Positions 1 through 9,995 of a stretch of 41,360 nucleotides of DNA are shown here, piece by piece; position 1 is the stretch's first letter, and each line of letters opens with the position of its first letter. Under the pieces are notes generated by a model, which saw only the letters and a program-made list of their open reading frames with translations, was not told the origin of the DNA and did not search any database. The stretch covers positions 1 to 41,360 of the forward strand of contig JBAUUR010000169.1 in assembly GCA_049582805.1 (NCBI GenBank), written 5' to 3'. The stretch is from CAVXFS01 sp049582805 (GTDB taxonomy: Bacteria > Pseudomonadota > Gammaproteobacteria > Burkholderiales > Gallionellaceae). Made by a program: the position numbers and the translations under genes.

Positions 1-112
1 AACCTTCCTGGGTCACATCCGCTCCGCGCATCGCAGCCCCCGCTTTCGTTTCAATTCGCCTCCCCTATTAACGATTCACCTTCATTTCGGTGGACCGGCT
101 TGAGCGATAATT

Positions 113-973
113 TCAACAAACTGTTAGCGTACTAACCGCTCCATCTGGCGTAATCTTGCGGATGGTGTTGTTGCCGGAATCGGCCACATAGACATGACCA
201 GCGCTGCCGGTGGCTACACCGATTGGGTAATGAAAGCTTGCTGCGGCCCCGGTCCCGTCGCCGCTGCCAGTCACGCCAGGCGCACCCGCAACTGTAGAGA
301 CTATTCCGGCTGGCGAGATCTTGCGGATCGTATTGTTGCCGGAATCGGCGACATAGACATTGCCAGCATTGTCGGTAGCTACGCCAGTCGGATAATTAAA
401 GCTCGCTGCCGTTCCGGTTCCATCGGCGCTGCCTTGAACTCCCGGTGTCCCGGCCAGCGTACTGACTACCCCGGTCGGCGTGATCTTGCGGATAGTGTTG
501 TTGCCGGAATCGGCCACATAGACATTGCCAACGCTATCGGTGGCGATGCCATTTGGGTAATAAAAGCTCGCTGCCGCACCGGTTCCGTCGGCGCTGCCGA
601 AAATCGCCGGTGTCCCGGCCAACGTACTGACCATCCCGGTCGGCGTGATCCTGCGGATAGTGTTGTTGCCGGAATCGGCCACATAGACATTGCCTGATGT
701 GTCAGTAGAAACGGAGTACGGCGCATCAAAGTGTGCCGTTGCTTCCGGCCCATCGTTATTGCCAGCACCGCCCATGTTTCCGGCAAACAGTGCCAAGGTC
801 GGTGTCACCGGATTCGGAATCATCGGCGTCGTGGCCGTACTCCCACCGCCAAGGCAGGCAACCAACAAACAGGAAAACGCCAGAGACAGCCCGGCAGGAA
901 TAAGTCTTGTTAATTGTTTGATGGCCGTATCCCTTTCCCTTGCAACTAACTCAGGAGCAACTTGAACCTCCAT
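113..973 (-). CDS. NHL-repeat lipoprotein
   Basis: A 286-residue predicted surface or periplasmic protein. The first ~40 residues contain a hydrophobic stretch ending in the lipobox LVAC (Cys40), so it is probably lipidated and anchored to a membrane. The rest is made of four near-identical ~57-residue NHL beta-propeller units, each with the core VYVADSGNNTIR followed by a VSTL strand; DNA of the units is also nearly identical, so they arose by recent tandem duplication. NHL propellers usually bind protein or carbohydrate ligands; the ligand here is unknown. The frame stops directly after VSTL of the fourth unit, where further units would be expected, so the 3' end may have been lost. The annotated ATG has no clear ribosome-binding site. 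An AAGGGAAAGG tract lies inside the frame ahead of ATC AAA, but no standard start follows it, so the start is uncertain. Confidence 0.8.
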   Translation of the reverse strand: MEVQVAPELVARERDTAIKQLTRLIPAGLSLAFSCLLVACLGGGSTATTPMIPNPVTPTLALFAGNMGGAGNNDGPEATAHFDAPYSVSTDTSGNVYVADSGNNTIRRITPTGMVSTLAGTPAIFGSADGTGAAASFYYPNGIATDSVGNVYVADSGNNTIRKITPTGVVSTLAGTPGVQGSADGTGTAASFNYPTGVATDNAGNVYVADSGNNTIRKISPAGIVSTVAGAPGVTGSGDGTGAAASFHYPIGVATGSAGHVYVADSGNNTIRKITPDGAVSTLTVC

Positions 974-1402
974 GAAAATAAGTTATCGGTGCATCCTGCC
1001 GTGAATCAAATGGAATATCAAGTGGAAGTTCCGGTTTTGGCACCTAGCGACTGTACGTATATTCTAACTGCCTGCCCAACAGCGGTCACTCGCGGCTTGA
1101 GGTTTCAATGGTAACTGACCGTGAGAATTGCTGGTCAGTCCTAATGAGAACAGCGAGCAAAGGTCACGATATTAGGCAAGAGTGCAGGTGGGTGGTGAGT
1201 AACGCAAACGACGGTATATTCCAAGCCGCCAACTGCCGGGGTTCGAGCCTCGCGGTACCCCCGCGGAGTGATGGGCACCCGGGGCGCGACTGCAGGGCGA
1301 TCGGGTGGACGCTGTAATTCGTGTAGAGTGCAGCGCTTGCGCATCACAATGGCGATGGTGCGTAAACGCGCCCTAAAGACCTGCCCGGCGGAAATCCGTG
1401 AA
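974..1402. other. Gene-free stretch with GC-rich hairpin
   Basis: No convincing gene. Short open frames here lack ribosome-binding sites and recognisable protein features. Around 1257-1284 the sequence can fold into a strong GC-rich hairpin with arms CCCCG and CGGGG. It may hold the alaS 3' end and terminator, or an unrecognised structured RNA; neither can be shown by eye. Confidence 0.3.
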
Positions 1403-4087
<2,685 letters not shown>

Positions 4088-4314
4088 TTGTTCACCGATT
4101 TCTCAACGAGGCAAGGTTTTTATAAGCCTGGAACATGCGGATAATACCATCCCGTCCCGCTGTGCCGCATCCCTGATCATGCGCCGCCGGCAACGATCCA
4201 GCGGCATTGCGAAGAAACGAAATCGACCGTTTGAAACTCCATGTGCCGCAGTGAATTTCGATGACTTGGCGCACCTTGCGTTTTCCGGCTTTCCTTAGCG
4301 ATGCAGGCAGGCAT

Positions 4315-5022
4315 TCAGGAAGGTTTCCGTCTGCTGTGGGCCTTCTCCGCTGCCAGTTGGTATATTTCCAGCAGGTCTTCTTCGCTGACGTCGATAACGC
4401 CGTCCATTTGCGTCAACGCCCATTCGATGTCCTCGGCTTCCACTTTGATTGTACTGCCAGCCATGTGAGGAAGCGGGCGGCGCGGCACAAAAACATGATG
4501 CAATGGATAGCGCCTGCCGGGAATCAGGTTGTTGATGATGAGTGCCAGCATCAGGGAAATGAAGGTATTGGCCAGCACAGTTAATGCCACCCAGTGCCAG
4601 CCGTGGTGGTGGAATTCTCCGGTGCTAAGCACCATGATCATCGCGGTCGCGGCACCGGGCGGGTGCAGGCAGTTAAGCAGGTGCATGACCAGCACCGCGG
4701 TGCCGACCGCGCAGGCCGCAGCCAGCACCGGATCGGGAATCAACAGGCTGCACGCCCAGCCGATCACGCCGGACAACAGGTTGCCACCGACCAGCGGCCA
4801 CGGCTGCGCCATCGGACTGTGCGGCACGGCGTACAGCAATACGGCTGCAGCCGCCATAGAAGCCATCAGGGCCAGCGGATAACCGGCCTGCGGCAGAAAT
4901 CGCAGTGCCAAGCCCAGCAGCAATACGCCTGCGAGGGCGGCAAAGCCGCTGCGGATCTTTTCGCCAAGCGGAACGGGATCAAAACCCGGCTTGAATGATG
5001 CAAACCATTTTCTAAAGTTCAT
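4315..5022 (-). CDS. HPP family membrane protein
   Basis: An integral inner-membrane protein of 235 residues with four predicted membrane helices and the family signature LHPPGAATA. HPP-domain proteins have been linked to nitrite transport in plastids and cyanobacteria, but the role of bacterial members is mostly unknown. The start at 5022 (MNFRKWFASFKPGF) is chosen over an upstream in-frame ATG because a GGAG sequence sits about 8 nt before it and because the family begins here. The soluble C-terminal tail (after VFVPRRPLPHMAG) is short, about 60 residues, and has no second domain such as CBS. It lies upstream of alaS on the same strand with a 227-bp gap, so separate transcription is likely. 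Confidence 0.85.
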   Translation of the reverse strand: MNFRKWFASFKPGFDPVPLGEKIRSGFAALAGVLLLGLALRFLPQAGYPLALMASMAAAAVLLYAVPHSPMAQPWPLVGGNLLSGVIGWACSLLIPDPVLAAACAVGTAVLVMHLLNCLHPPGAATAMIMVLSTGEFHHHGWHWVALTVLANTFISLMLALIINNLIPGRRYPLHHVFVPRRPLPHMAGSTIKVEAEDIEWALTQMDGVIDVSEEDLLEIYQLAAEKAHSRRKPS

Positions 5023-5263
5023 GCCATGCGCTCCGCATAAAATGCACGGAGAATATATCAAACGTCCGGTAAGCGTGCCAGAGCGATTTTCCAGGTATCC
5101 GGAAAAGTTCATGTCCGGCTTTGGTGGAGGACTATTACCCCTCCACTGGTCTGGCCACTGGACGCACATTTTCGGACGCAAATACCGGATCTGCACTCGT
5201 GTTCACCGTTCAGGTGCAACAAGCCATAATCAAATATTGTGGTTTGCCGGAGACTCGTTCAAC
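5023..5263. other. Structured leader or small-RNA candidate
   Basis: The divergent gap between the HPP gene and rimO. On the plus strand it contains a perfect 7-bp hairpin (GTGGAGG at 5124-5130 with CCTCCAC at 5140-5146) and ends in an intrinsic terminator at 5264-5299, yet there is no plus-strand protein gene to terminate. It must also hold the promoter of the minus-strand HPP gene. A small RNA or an attenuated rimO leader would explain the arrangement. Confidence 0.3.
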
Positions 5264-5299
5264 GTTGCCTGAATGCCAGTTATTCAGGGCAACTTTTTT
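5264..5299 (+). terminator. Intrinsic terminator upstream of rimO
   Basis: Arms GTTGCCTGAAT and ATTCAGGGCAAC pair with a single bulged base around a 7-nt loop, followed by six T residues. The T tract is only on the plus strand, so this terminates plus-strand transcripts, 69 bp before the rimO start. Confidence 0.75.
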
Positions 5300-5367
5300 A
5301 TTATGGAGCATAATAGAACTGATCAGATTTCTCCCTGACTAATGAGAAATTCGATATTCTGGAAGCT

Positions 5368-6699
5368 ATGACACAACAACATCCACCCATGGTGGGTTTT
5401 ATTTCCCTCGGCTGCCCCAAGGCTGCCTCGGATTCCGAACTGATTTTGACCCGCCTGCGTGCCGAGGGTTACCTCATTTCCGGCAACTATCAGGACTCCG
5501 ATCTGGTCGTGGTCAATACCTGCGGCTTTATTGACAGTGCCGTGCAGGAGTCATTGGATTCCATCGGCGAAGCGCTGGCCGAGAACGGCAAAGTCATTGT
5601 TACCGGATGCCTTGGGGCCAAGGGAAATATCATCAAGCAAACCCATCCGAAGGTCTTGGCCGTCACCGGGCCGCATTCCATTGATCAGGTAATGAAGGCT
5701 GTGCATGCTCATTTGCCCAGACCACATGACCCCCGCATGGACCTGGTGCCTCCGCAAGGCATACGCCTGACCCCCAGGCACTACGCCTATGTAAAAATCT
5801 CGGAAGGCTGCAATCATCGTTGCAGTTTCTGCATTATCCCCAGCCTGCGCGGCGATTTAATCAGCCGTCCGGTGGGGGACGTAATGAAAGAGGCGCGAAC
5901 ACTGGTTGATGCCGGCGCGAAGGAACTTCTGGTAATTTCGCAGGATACCAGCGCGTACGGAGTGGACGTGAAATACCGTACCGGCTTCTGGGAAGGCAGG
6001 CCGATCCGGACCCGCATGACCGAACTCGCAAAGGCCATGGGCGACCTCGGTGTCTGGGTGCGTCTGCATTATGTCTATCCGTACCCCCATGTGGATGAAG
6101 TCATCCCTCTAATGGCTGAGGGAAAGATATTGCCGTACCTGGACATTCCATTTCAGCACGCGAACGCACGCATCCTCAAACTGATGAAGCGCCCGGCCAG
6201 CAGTGAAAACATATTGTCGCGTATCAGGCAATGGCGCGATGCCTGCCTTGGGATCACCCTGCGCAGCACGTTCATCGTCGGCTTTCCTGGAGAAACCGAA
6301 CGGGAGTTCGAGGAACTGCTGGATTTTCTTGAAGAGGCGCAACTGGACCGTGTCGGCGCCTTCGTGTATTCGCCGGTGGAAGGCGCTGCGGCAAACGCAC
6401 TTCCTGATCACATTCCATTGGAAGAGCAGAATGATCGTTTGTCTCGCCTGATGCAACTTCAGGAAGAAATCAGTTCTGACAAGTTAAGCCGAAAAATCGG
6501 GATGACCATTCAGGTGCTGGTTGATGAAGTGAACGAAGAAGGCGCTGTCGCGCGCAGTTCTGCAGATGCGCCGGAAATTGACGGACTGGTATATATTGAA
6601 GACGGGCAATCCTTGCAGGCCGGTGATCTCGTGAACGTGTGTGTAACAGACTCAGACACGCACGACTTATGGGCACAAACGGAAGACAGCCGCCGTTGA
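5368..6699 (+). CDS. rimO: Ribosomal protein uS12 methylthiotransferase RimO
   Basis: Radical-SAM enzyme adding a methylthio group to the conserved aspartate of ribosomal protein uS12. At 443 residues it has the normal length. The N-terminal UPF0004 domain carries the cluster cysteines in SLGCPKA (Cys15), NTCGF (about Cys52) and TGCLG (about Cys81); the radical-SAM domain has CNHRCSFC (about 148-155), and the C-terminal ~70 residues form the TRAM domain that binds the substrate. The start ATG follows GGAAG closely and gives the standard N-terminus VGFISLGCPKA. It is a single gene here, with an orphan terminator just upstream, so its own promoter must lie in about 5300-5360 unless transcription reads through. 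Confidence 0.96.
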   Translation: MTQQHPPMVGFISLGCPKAASDSELILTRLRAEGYLISGNYQDSDLVVVNTCGFIDSAVQESLDSIGEALAENGKVIVTGCLGAKGNIIKQTHPKVLAVTGPHSIDQVMKAVHAHLPRPHDPRMDLVPPQGIRLTPRHYAYVKISEGCNHRCSFCIIPSLRGDLISRPVGDVMKEARTLVDAGAKELLVISQDTSAYGVDVKYRTGFWEGRPIRTRMTELAKAMGDLGVWVRLHYVYPYPHVDEVIPLMAEGKILPYLDIPFQHANARILKLMKRPASSENILSRIRQWRDACLGITLRSTFIVGFPGETEREFEELLDFLEEAQLDRVGAFVYSPVEGAAANALPDHIPLEEQNDRLSRLMQLQEEISSDKLSRKIGMTIQVLVDEVNEEGAVARSSADAPEIDGLVYIEDGQSLQAGDLVNVCVTDSDTHDLWAQTEDSRR

Positions 6700-6748
6700 C
6701 CACCGCAAGCATCCTTGCCGATGCTGCACTGGAGTTTTTTGCGGGCAG

Positions 6749-7651
6749 TTAATCACTTCTGCCATACGACCTCAGCAACTCGACAATGCCCTCATGCTTG
6801 TTCTTGATGGCAAGCGTCAAGGCTGTAGTACCGTCAGAATACCCTATCCCGGGATCGGCGCCCTTGCTGAGAAGAAATTTGACGATCTGTTCATGGCCAT
6901 TGGCAGCGGCTTTGTGCAAAGCCGTCCAGCCATCGTTGCTGGCCTCGTTGACATTCGCCCCTCCGGCAATCAGCCGCATTACCACGACCACATGTCCCCG
7001 AGTGGCTGCCTGCATCAGGGGGGTCCAGCCGTAATCGCTGCGTGCATTGACCTCGGCGCCCTCACGAATAAGCAGGTCGACTACCTTGTCGAAACCATTG
7101 TAAGCCGTCCAGTGCAAGGCTGTATAACCGTTCTTGTCTCTTGGGTGAATATCTGCACCCTTGCATATGAGAACCATCGCAAGCTTTTCATTTCCATTGA
7201 ATGCCGAAATCATGAGCGGGGTCCAGTTGCGCTCATCACGGGATTCGACATCCACCCCGTTCAACAGAGCCTGCTGGACCATTTCCGTGTTGCCGCTTTC
7301 GACCAATTTCATAAAATCCGCAGCAATTACGGGATAACTCTTAAGTTCGACATCCTTCTTGTCTTGTTCGCGGACATCTGACCAGGCGTCCTTTTCCTGC
7401 TGACCATTTTTCAGGTTCTTCCGGATGTCATATACTCTGCTCAAAATAAAGATGTCGCGCGCCACATCTTTTGGGAACCCCTGTCGCGTGCCAGCACGTG
7501 TGTCCATGAGCAGATCATAGAAATAGGCTTCCATCTGCGGGGTGTCCCACAGCTCGATTATTTTGTTCAGAACCCGGGCAAATTGCCGCTCAAGCGCATA
7601 GGGATAGCGCGACTTATCGCCATTCAACAATCGCAGAACTCTCTCATCCAT
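6749..7651 (-). CDS. Ankyrin-repeat protein
   Basis: A 300-residue, probably cytoplasmic protein with no signal peptide or membrane helix. Residues 1-105 form a charged helical domain that I do not recognise (rich in W, Y, K and D, ending near KKDVELKSYP). Residues ~108-300 are five to six ankyrin repeats, the clearest starting at NWTPLMISAFNGN (142), GYTALHWTAYNG (175), GWTPLMQAATRGH (208) and GWTALHKAAANGH (241); the first and last are degenerate. Ankyrin repeats mediate protein-protein contacts; no partner gene is adjacent. It converges on rimO (49-bp gap), and no strong ribosome-binding site precedes the ATG. Confidence 0.82.
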   Translation of the reverse strand: MDERVLRLLNGDKSRYPYALERQFARVLNKIIELWDTPQMEAYFYDLLMDTRAGTRQGFPKDVARDIFILSRVYDIRKNLKNGQQEKDAWSDVREQDKKDVELKSYPVIAADFMKLVESGNTEMVQQALLNGVDVESRDERNWTPLMISAFNGNEKLAMVLICKGADIHPRDKNGYTALHWTAYNGFDKVVDLLIREGAEVNARSDYGWTPLMQAATRGHVVVVMRLIAGGANVNEASNDGWTALHKAAANGHEQIVKFLLSKGADPGIGYSDGTTALTLAIKNKHEGIVELLRSYGRSD

Positions 7652-8036
7652 TTCAAATTGAGCGGTTAATTAAGGCTGATACAATTCGATTCATCAAGAC
7701 AATTGCAGCATCTTGAATAGCGAGTCCCTAGTAGACGTTATGCCATCGATTCTGGAGATTTGTTCACGGTTCCCATAATTAGATTCCATTGCAACGGTAA
7801 ATGCAACAATATGAACGGCCTGAGCTTTAACAAGGCCTGCCTTCAATAAGCATTTTGTTGATCAGAAGCCAAATTGGCGCCGATATTCTGGCACGCTGTT
7901 GACAGACCAGGGGCTTGGCCAGATTGTCCTGCAACAGGATGGTCTGCCGCCTTAATGTTCCAGATTATCTGTCAAATATTCAGCGCCTATTCAGCGCCCG
8001 GTCAGTGTTCCCATCATGCCCCGCATGATGACCAGC
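7652..8036. other. Gene-free stretch
   Basis: No protein gene is supported. It should contain the ankyrin-gene promoter. A 10-bp direct repeat, ATTCAGCGCC, occurs twice just before the inverted repeat at 8012-8030. Confidence 0.4.
8012..8030. repeat. Short perfect inverted repeat
   Basis: CATCATGC and GCATGATG flank a CCC spacer, a perfect 8-3-8 palindrome only 6 bp before a MITE-like element. It could be an operator or a stem-loop; there is no T tract. Confidence 0.4.
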
Positions 8037-8198
8037 TGTACATAGCGACAGAAATCGTAGCGAGCGGGCCGACATTGGGGAAGCCCGGAACGCAGGCACC
8101 GGAATGTACACAGAAGTCTGCCGCTACGCGGCCCCGGACGCCGAGCACCGCGCGACGCCGATGCCGGTTCGCGCAGGTGATTTATATCGTTATGTATA
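8037..8198 (+). repeat. MITE-like element, family A, copy 1
   Basis: A 162-bp non-coding element with imperfect terminal inverted repeats related to TATACATAGCGACAGAAATC. The interior is GC-rich and palindromic, with the conserved segment GCACCGGAATGTACAC. Copy 2 (9731-9892) is the same length and nearly identical; copy 3 (36509-36658) is inverted and has a different centre. No transposase is encoded, so it would have to move in trans. The ends here read TGTACATAGCG and CGTTATGTATA. Confidence 0.8.
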
Positions 8199-8515
8199 TA
8201 TTGCCCCAGCATAGCCGGGGGCTTATTGGGTGAGCCCCTCAACCGGGCCGATAAAGGCTGTGCCGCCCTCGGCGGCTGCAAACTCACTTCCCCCTTTAGC
8301 AAAGGGGAAAAGAGGGATTTTAAAACTCTGTCACAAGGCTTATATTGAGGCCATAAAGGATCCCTTCGGCGCGAACAATCTGATGTCGAAGCAACGTCCT
8401 GAAACAGCGAACGAGGCCGCAGTCTTTGACGCACTGATTGCCAATCTCTCCTCAACAGGTTGTTACGAATGTTGTTAAGAAGTTTTGCAAGTAGTAGAAA
8501 AAAGGAGTATCCACA
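8199..8515. other. Gene-free stretch with repeat-like sequence
   Basis: No supported gene. It contains a 6-bp stem GGGGCT/AGCCCC (about 8218-8240) and a purine/pyrimidine block around 8288-8325 (CCCCCTTTAGCAAAGGGG) that resembles dispersed repeat debris. The promoter of the downstream membrane protein should lie at its right end. Confidence 0.3.
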
Positions 8516-8986
8516 ATGAACCGGACTTTATTGAAGGTGCAAGTCGCTGTGCTCGCAATCGGCACAGGTTTTTCGTGGATTACGCTCCTCTTCGACTACC
8601 GCCGCTTCTTCGCTTCGGGCGGACATGTTCTGAATATATCCGCTTGCACCGTTACAAACCCTGCCATTACTCCATGCTTTTACGGTGCCCTGGCTTTCCT
8701 CGCTGCGTTCGTGTGGGCGTTATCGATTTTGCGATCCGCCCCGACGGCGGCATTAAAAAGGCAACGTGGCCTCCGGTTCCTGCTGGCCGCAGGAACTGTC
8801 TTTGCCTGGGGAAACTTCACTTATGAGATATATCTTTTTATGCAGTCGCAGCCCGCCGCATCAGCCTTCAGCTGCCCAGCGGGCGCAGCAGCGGTCAATC
8901 CGTTGATGACGCCCTGCTTCTACGGCGCACTCATTTTTCTCACGGCACTTGTCATTTCTGTATTGATTATGCGTGCCCATCGATGA
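8516..8986 (+). CDS. Four-helix membrane protein, internally duplicated
   Basis: A 156-residue integral membrane protein of unknown function. It is made of two tandem copies of one two-helix unit: GTGFSW ... CTVTNPAITPCFYGALAF and GTVFAW ... CPAGAAAVNPLMTPCFYGAL. Each unit has a first helix with a GTxFxW motif, a loop with one cysteine, then NPxxTPCFYGAL leading into the second helix. The four cysteines, two per unit, sit near the same membrane face and could pair or bind a metal or cofactor; that is inference. A strong ribosome-binding site, AAAGGAG, about 8 nt before the ATG supports the start. No operon partner; it lies between a MITE-like element and IS debris. I do not recognise the family. 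Confidence 0.8.
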   Translation: MNRTLLKVQVAVLAIGTGFSWITLLFDYRRFFASGGHVLNISACTVTNPAITPCFYGALAFLAAFVWALSILRSAPTAALKRQRGLRFLLAAGTVFAWGNFTYEIYLFMQSQPAASAFSCPAGAAAVNPLMTPCFYGALIFLTALVISVLIMRAHR

Positions 8987-9104
8987 GATGCAGTCCTGAT
9001 CGGGAAACTGATCAAGTATGGCTTTTACGGGATAAGCTCCAAACAGAATGCAACACTGCACCAGACAATTCGAAGAGCCGATGTCGGAGAAGTAGTGAAA
9101 CTCC

Positions 9105-9130
9105 GTTTACACAAAATTCCGGACACTCTC
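9105..9130. mobile_element. Possible IS terminal-repeat remnant
   Basis: The sequence around GTTTACACAAAATTCCGGAC resembles the terminal inverted repeat seen in IS256-type elements. There is no transposase nearby, so at most a remnant. The family assignment is from memory of typical ends and is weak. Confidence 0.3.
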
Positions 9131-9149
9131 CGCAACTCATATTGACTCA

Positions 9150-9338
9150 TCAGAAAATAGAAAAATATTTGTTTCTTCTCATATAAGCCAATCTCCATGC
9201 GCCTATAGTCACTACCCATGCAATGAACTTCACCATGGGCGTGCCAAAGTCAAACATGTCCAGCTGTATCAATATGGTGAATGCAGTGATGTTGAATGCC
9301 ACCATCGCAATAATGATTGATTGGGGTAGCTTGAGCAT
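9150..9338 (-). CDS. Small two-helix membrane protein
   Basis: A 62-residue protein that is mostly two hydrophobic helices (about residues 7-25 and 33-52), with the positively charged tail AYMRRNKYF suggesting a cytoplasmic C-terminus. A near-ideal ribosome-binding site (AAGGGAGG about 7 nt before the ATG) is the main reason for calling it a gene. No known family is recognised and no function can be given. It is convergent with the duplicated four-helix membrane protein, with a 163-bp gap containing the possible IS remnant. Confidence 0.65.
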   Translation of the reverse strand: MLKLPQSIIIAMVAFNITAFTILIQLDMFDFGTPMVKFIAWVVTIGAWRLAYMRRNKYFSIF

Positions 9339-9730
9339 AAGTAACCTCCCTTTGTTCGATCTTGTTTATGGTTTGACTGGCTGGTTGGCGATCCAGCGCG
9401 AACTGAGCCCATCCGCGAATCATGAATTCACCTGAACCCTGATGCCATGGATTACTGAAAGCACTGGTCCTGACCTCCCAGTCATTTGCCAATAGCAAGA
9501 CGTAATGCATTAGAACAAGCTTTGATCACCTGATCAACCAATATGCTCCAAACCCGCTGCGCTGGCGCGGCAATATTGCAAAGATGTATTGAATACTTGA
9601 ACAAATGGGGAAGCCGCAGTTAGTTCGAGGCCAAGCCGCTTCAAATGCAACCATAATGTCCACAACATTCTTGTCAATAATAGGAAGGGCATGCCTTGCC
9701 TTCATGGTTAACCTGGGTTTGGCACAATTC
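9339..9730. other. Gene-free stretch upstream of the small membrane gene
   Basis: No gene supported on either strand. It should contain the promoter of the 62-residue protein and the palindrome at 9522-9537. Confidence 0.4.
9522..9537. promoter_or_regulatory. Palindromic operator candidate
   Basis: TTGATCA and TGATCAA flank CC, a perfect 7-2-7 inverted repeat. The half-sites TTGAT/ATCAA look like FNR/CRP-family half-sites, but the spacing is 6 rather than the FNR 4, so the regulator is unknown. It lies about 184 bp upstream of the small membrane-protein start. Confidence 0.3.
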
Positions 9731-9892
9731 TACACATAGCGACAGAAATCGTAGCGAGCGGGCCGACATTGGGGGAGCCCGGAGCGCAGGCACCGGAATG
9801 TACACAGAAGTCTGCCGCTACGCGGCCCCGAATGCCGAGCACCGCGCGACGCCGATGTCGGCCCGCGCAGTAGATTTATGTCGTTACGTATA
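9731..9892 (+). repeat. MITE-like element, family A, copy 2
   Basis: Same 162-bp length and orientation as copy 1 (8037-8198), with ends TACACATAGCG and CGTTACGTATA. Differences from copy 1 are scattered point changes, for example in the GGGGGAGCCCGGAGCG segment. It carries no coding capacity and sits about 100 bp past the VWA gene's 3' end. Confidence 0.8.
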
Positions 9893-9995
9893 GCTCATGC
9901 TGGATTGGTCGCCAGAATCGCCAGGCGGTTAGCCTGCTTGCCACTTCTGCTACCGGGCAGAGGGGACTCCGTCGCTACTGCTTCAGACCGCAAAT

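Noticed and set aside
1233..1262. tRNA T-arm-like GGTTCGAGCC
   Set aside because: The flanking bases do not form the T-stem and no acceptor, D or anticodon arms are found.
1108..1347. Short frames on both strands before alaS
   Set aside because: Translations are Arg/Pro/Gly-rich without motifs and lack ribosome-binding sites.
5123..5263. Cobalamin-riboswitch-like words (GCCACTG and GGAGAC) before rimO
   Set aside because: The core pattern between them does not match the cobalamin aptamer, and rimO is not a B12-regulated gene; probably chance.
7991..8455. 154-codon minus-strand frame across MITE copy 1
   Set aside because: Most of it is translated repeat sequence (the same peptide fragment also appears from copy 3), so it is not a gene.
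8037..9892. Two family A copies as ends of a composite transposon
   Set aside because: They are in direct orientation, the interior has no transposase, and no target duplication is seen; independent insertions are simpler.
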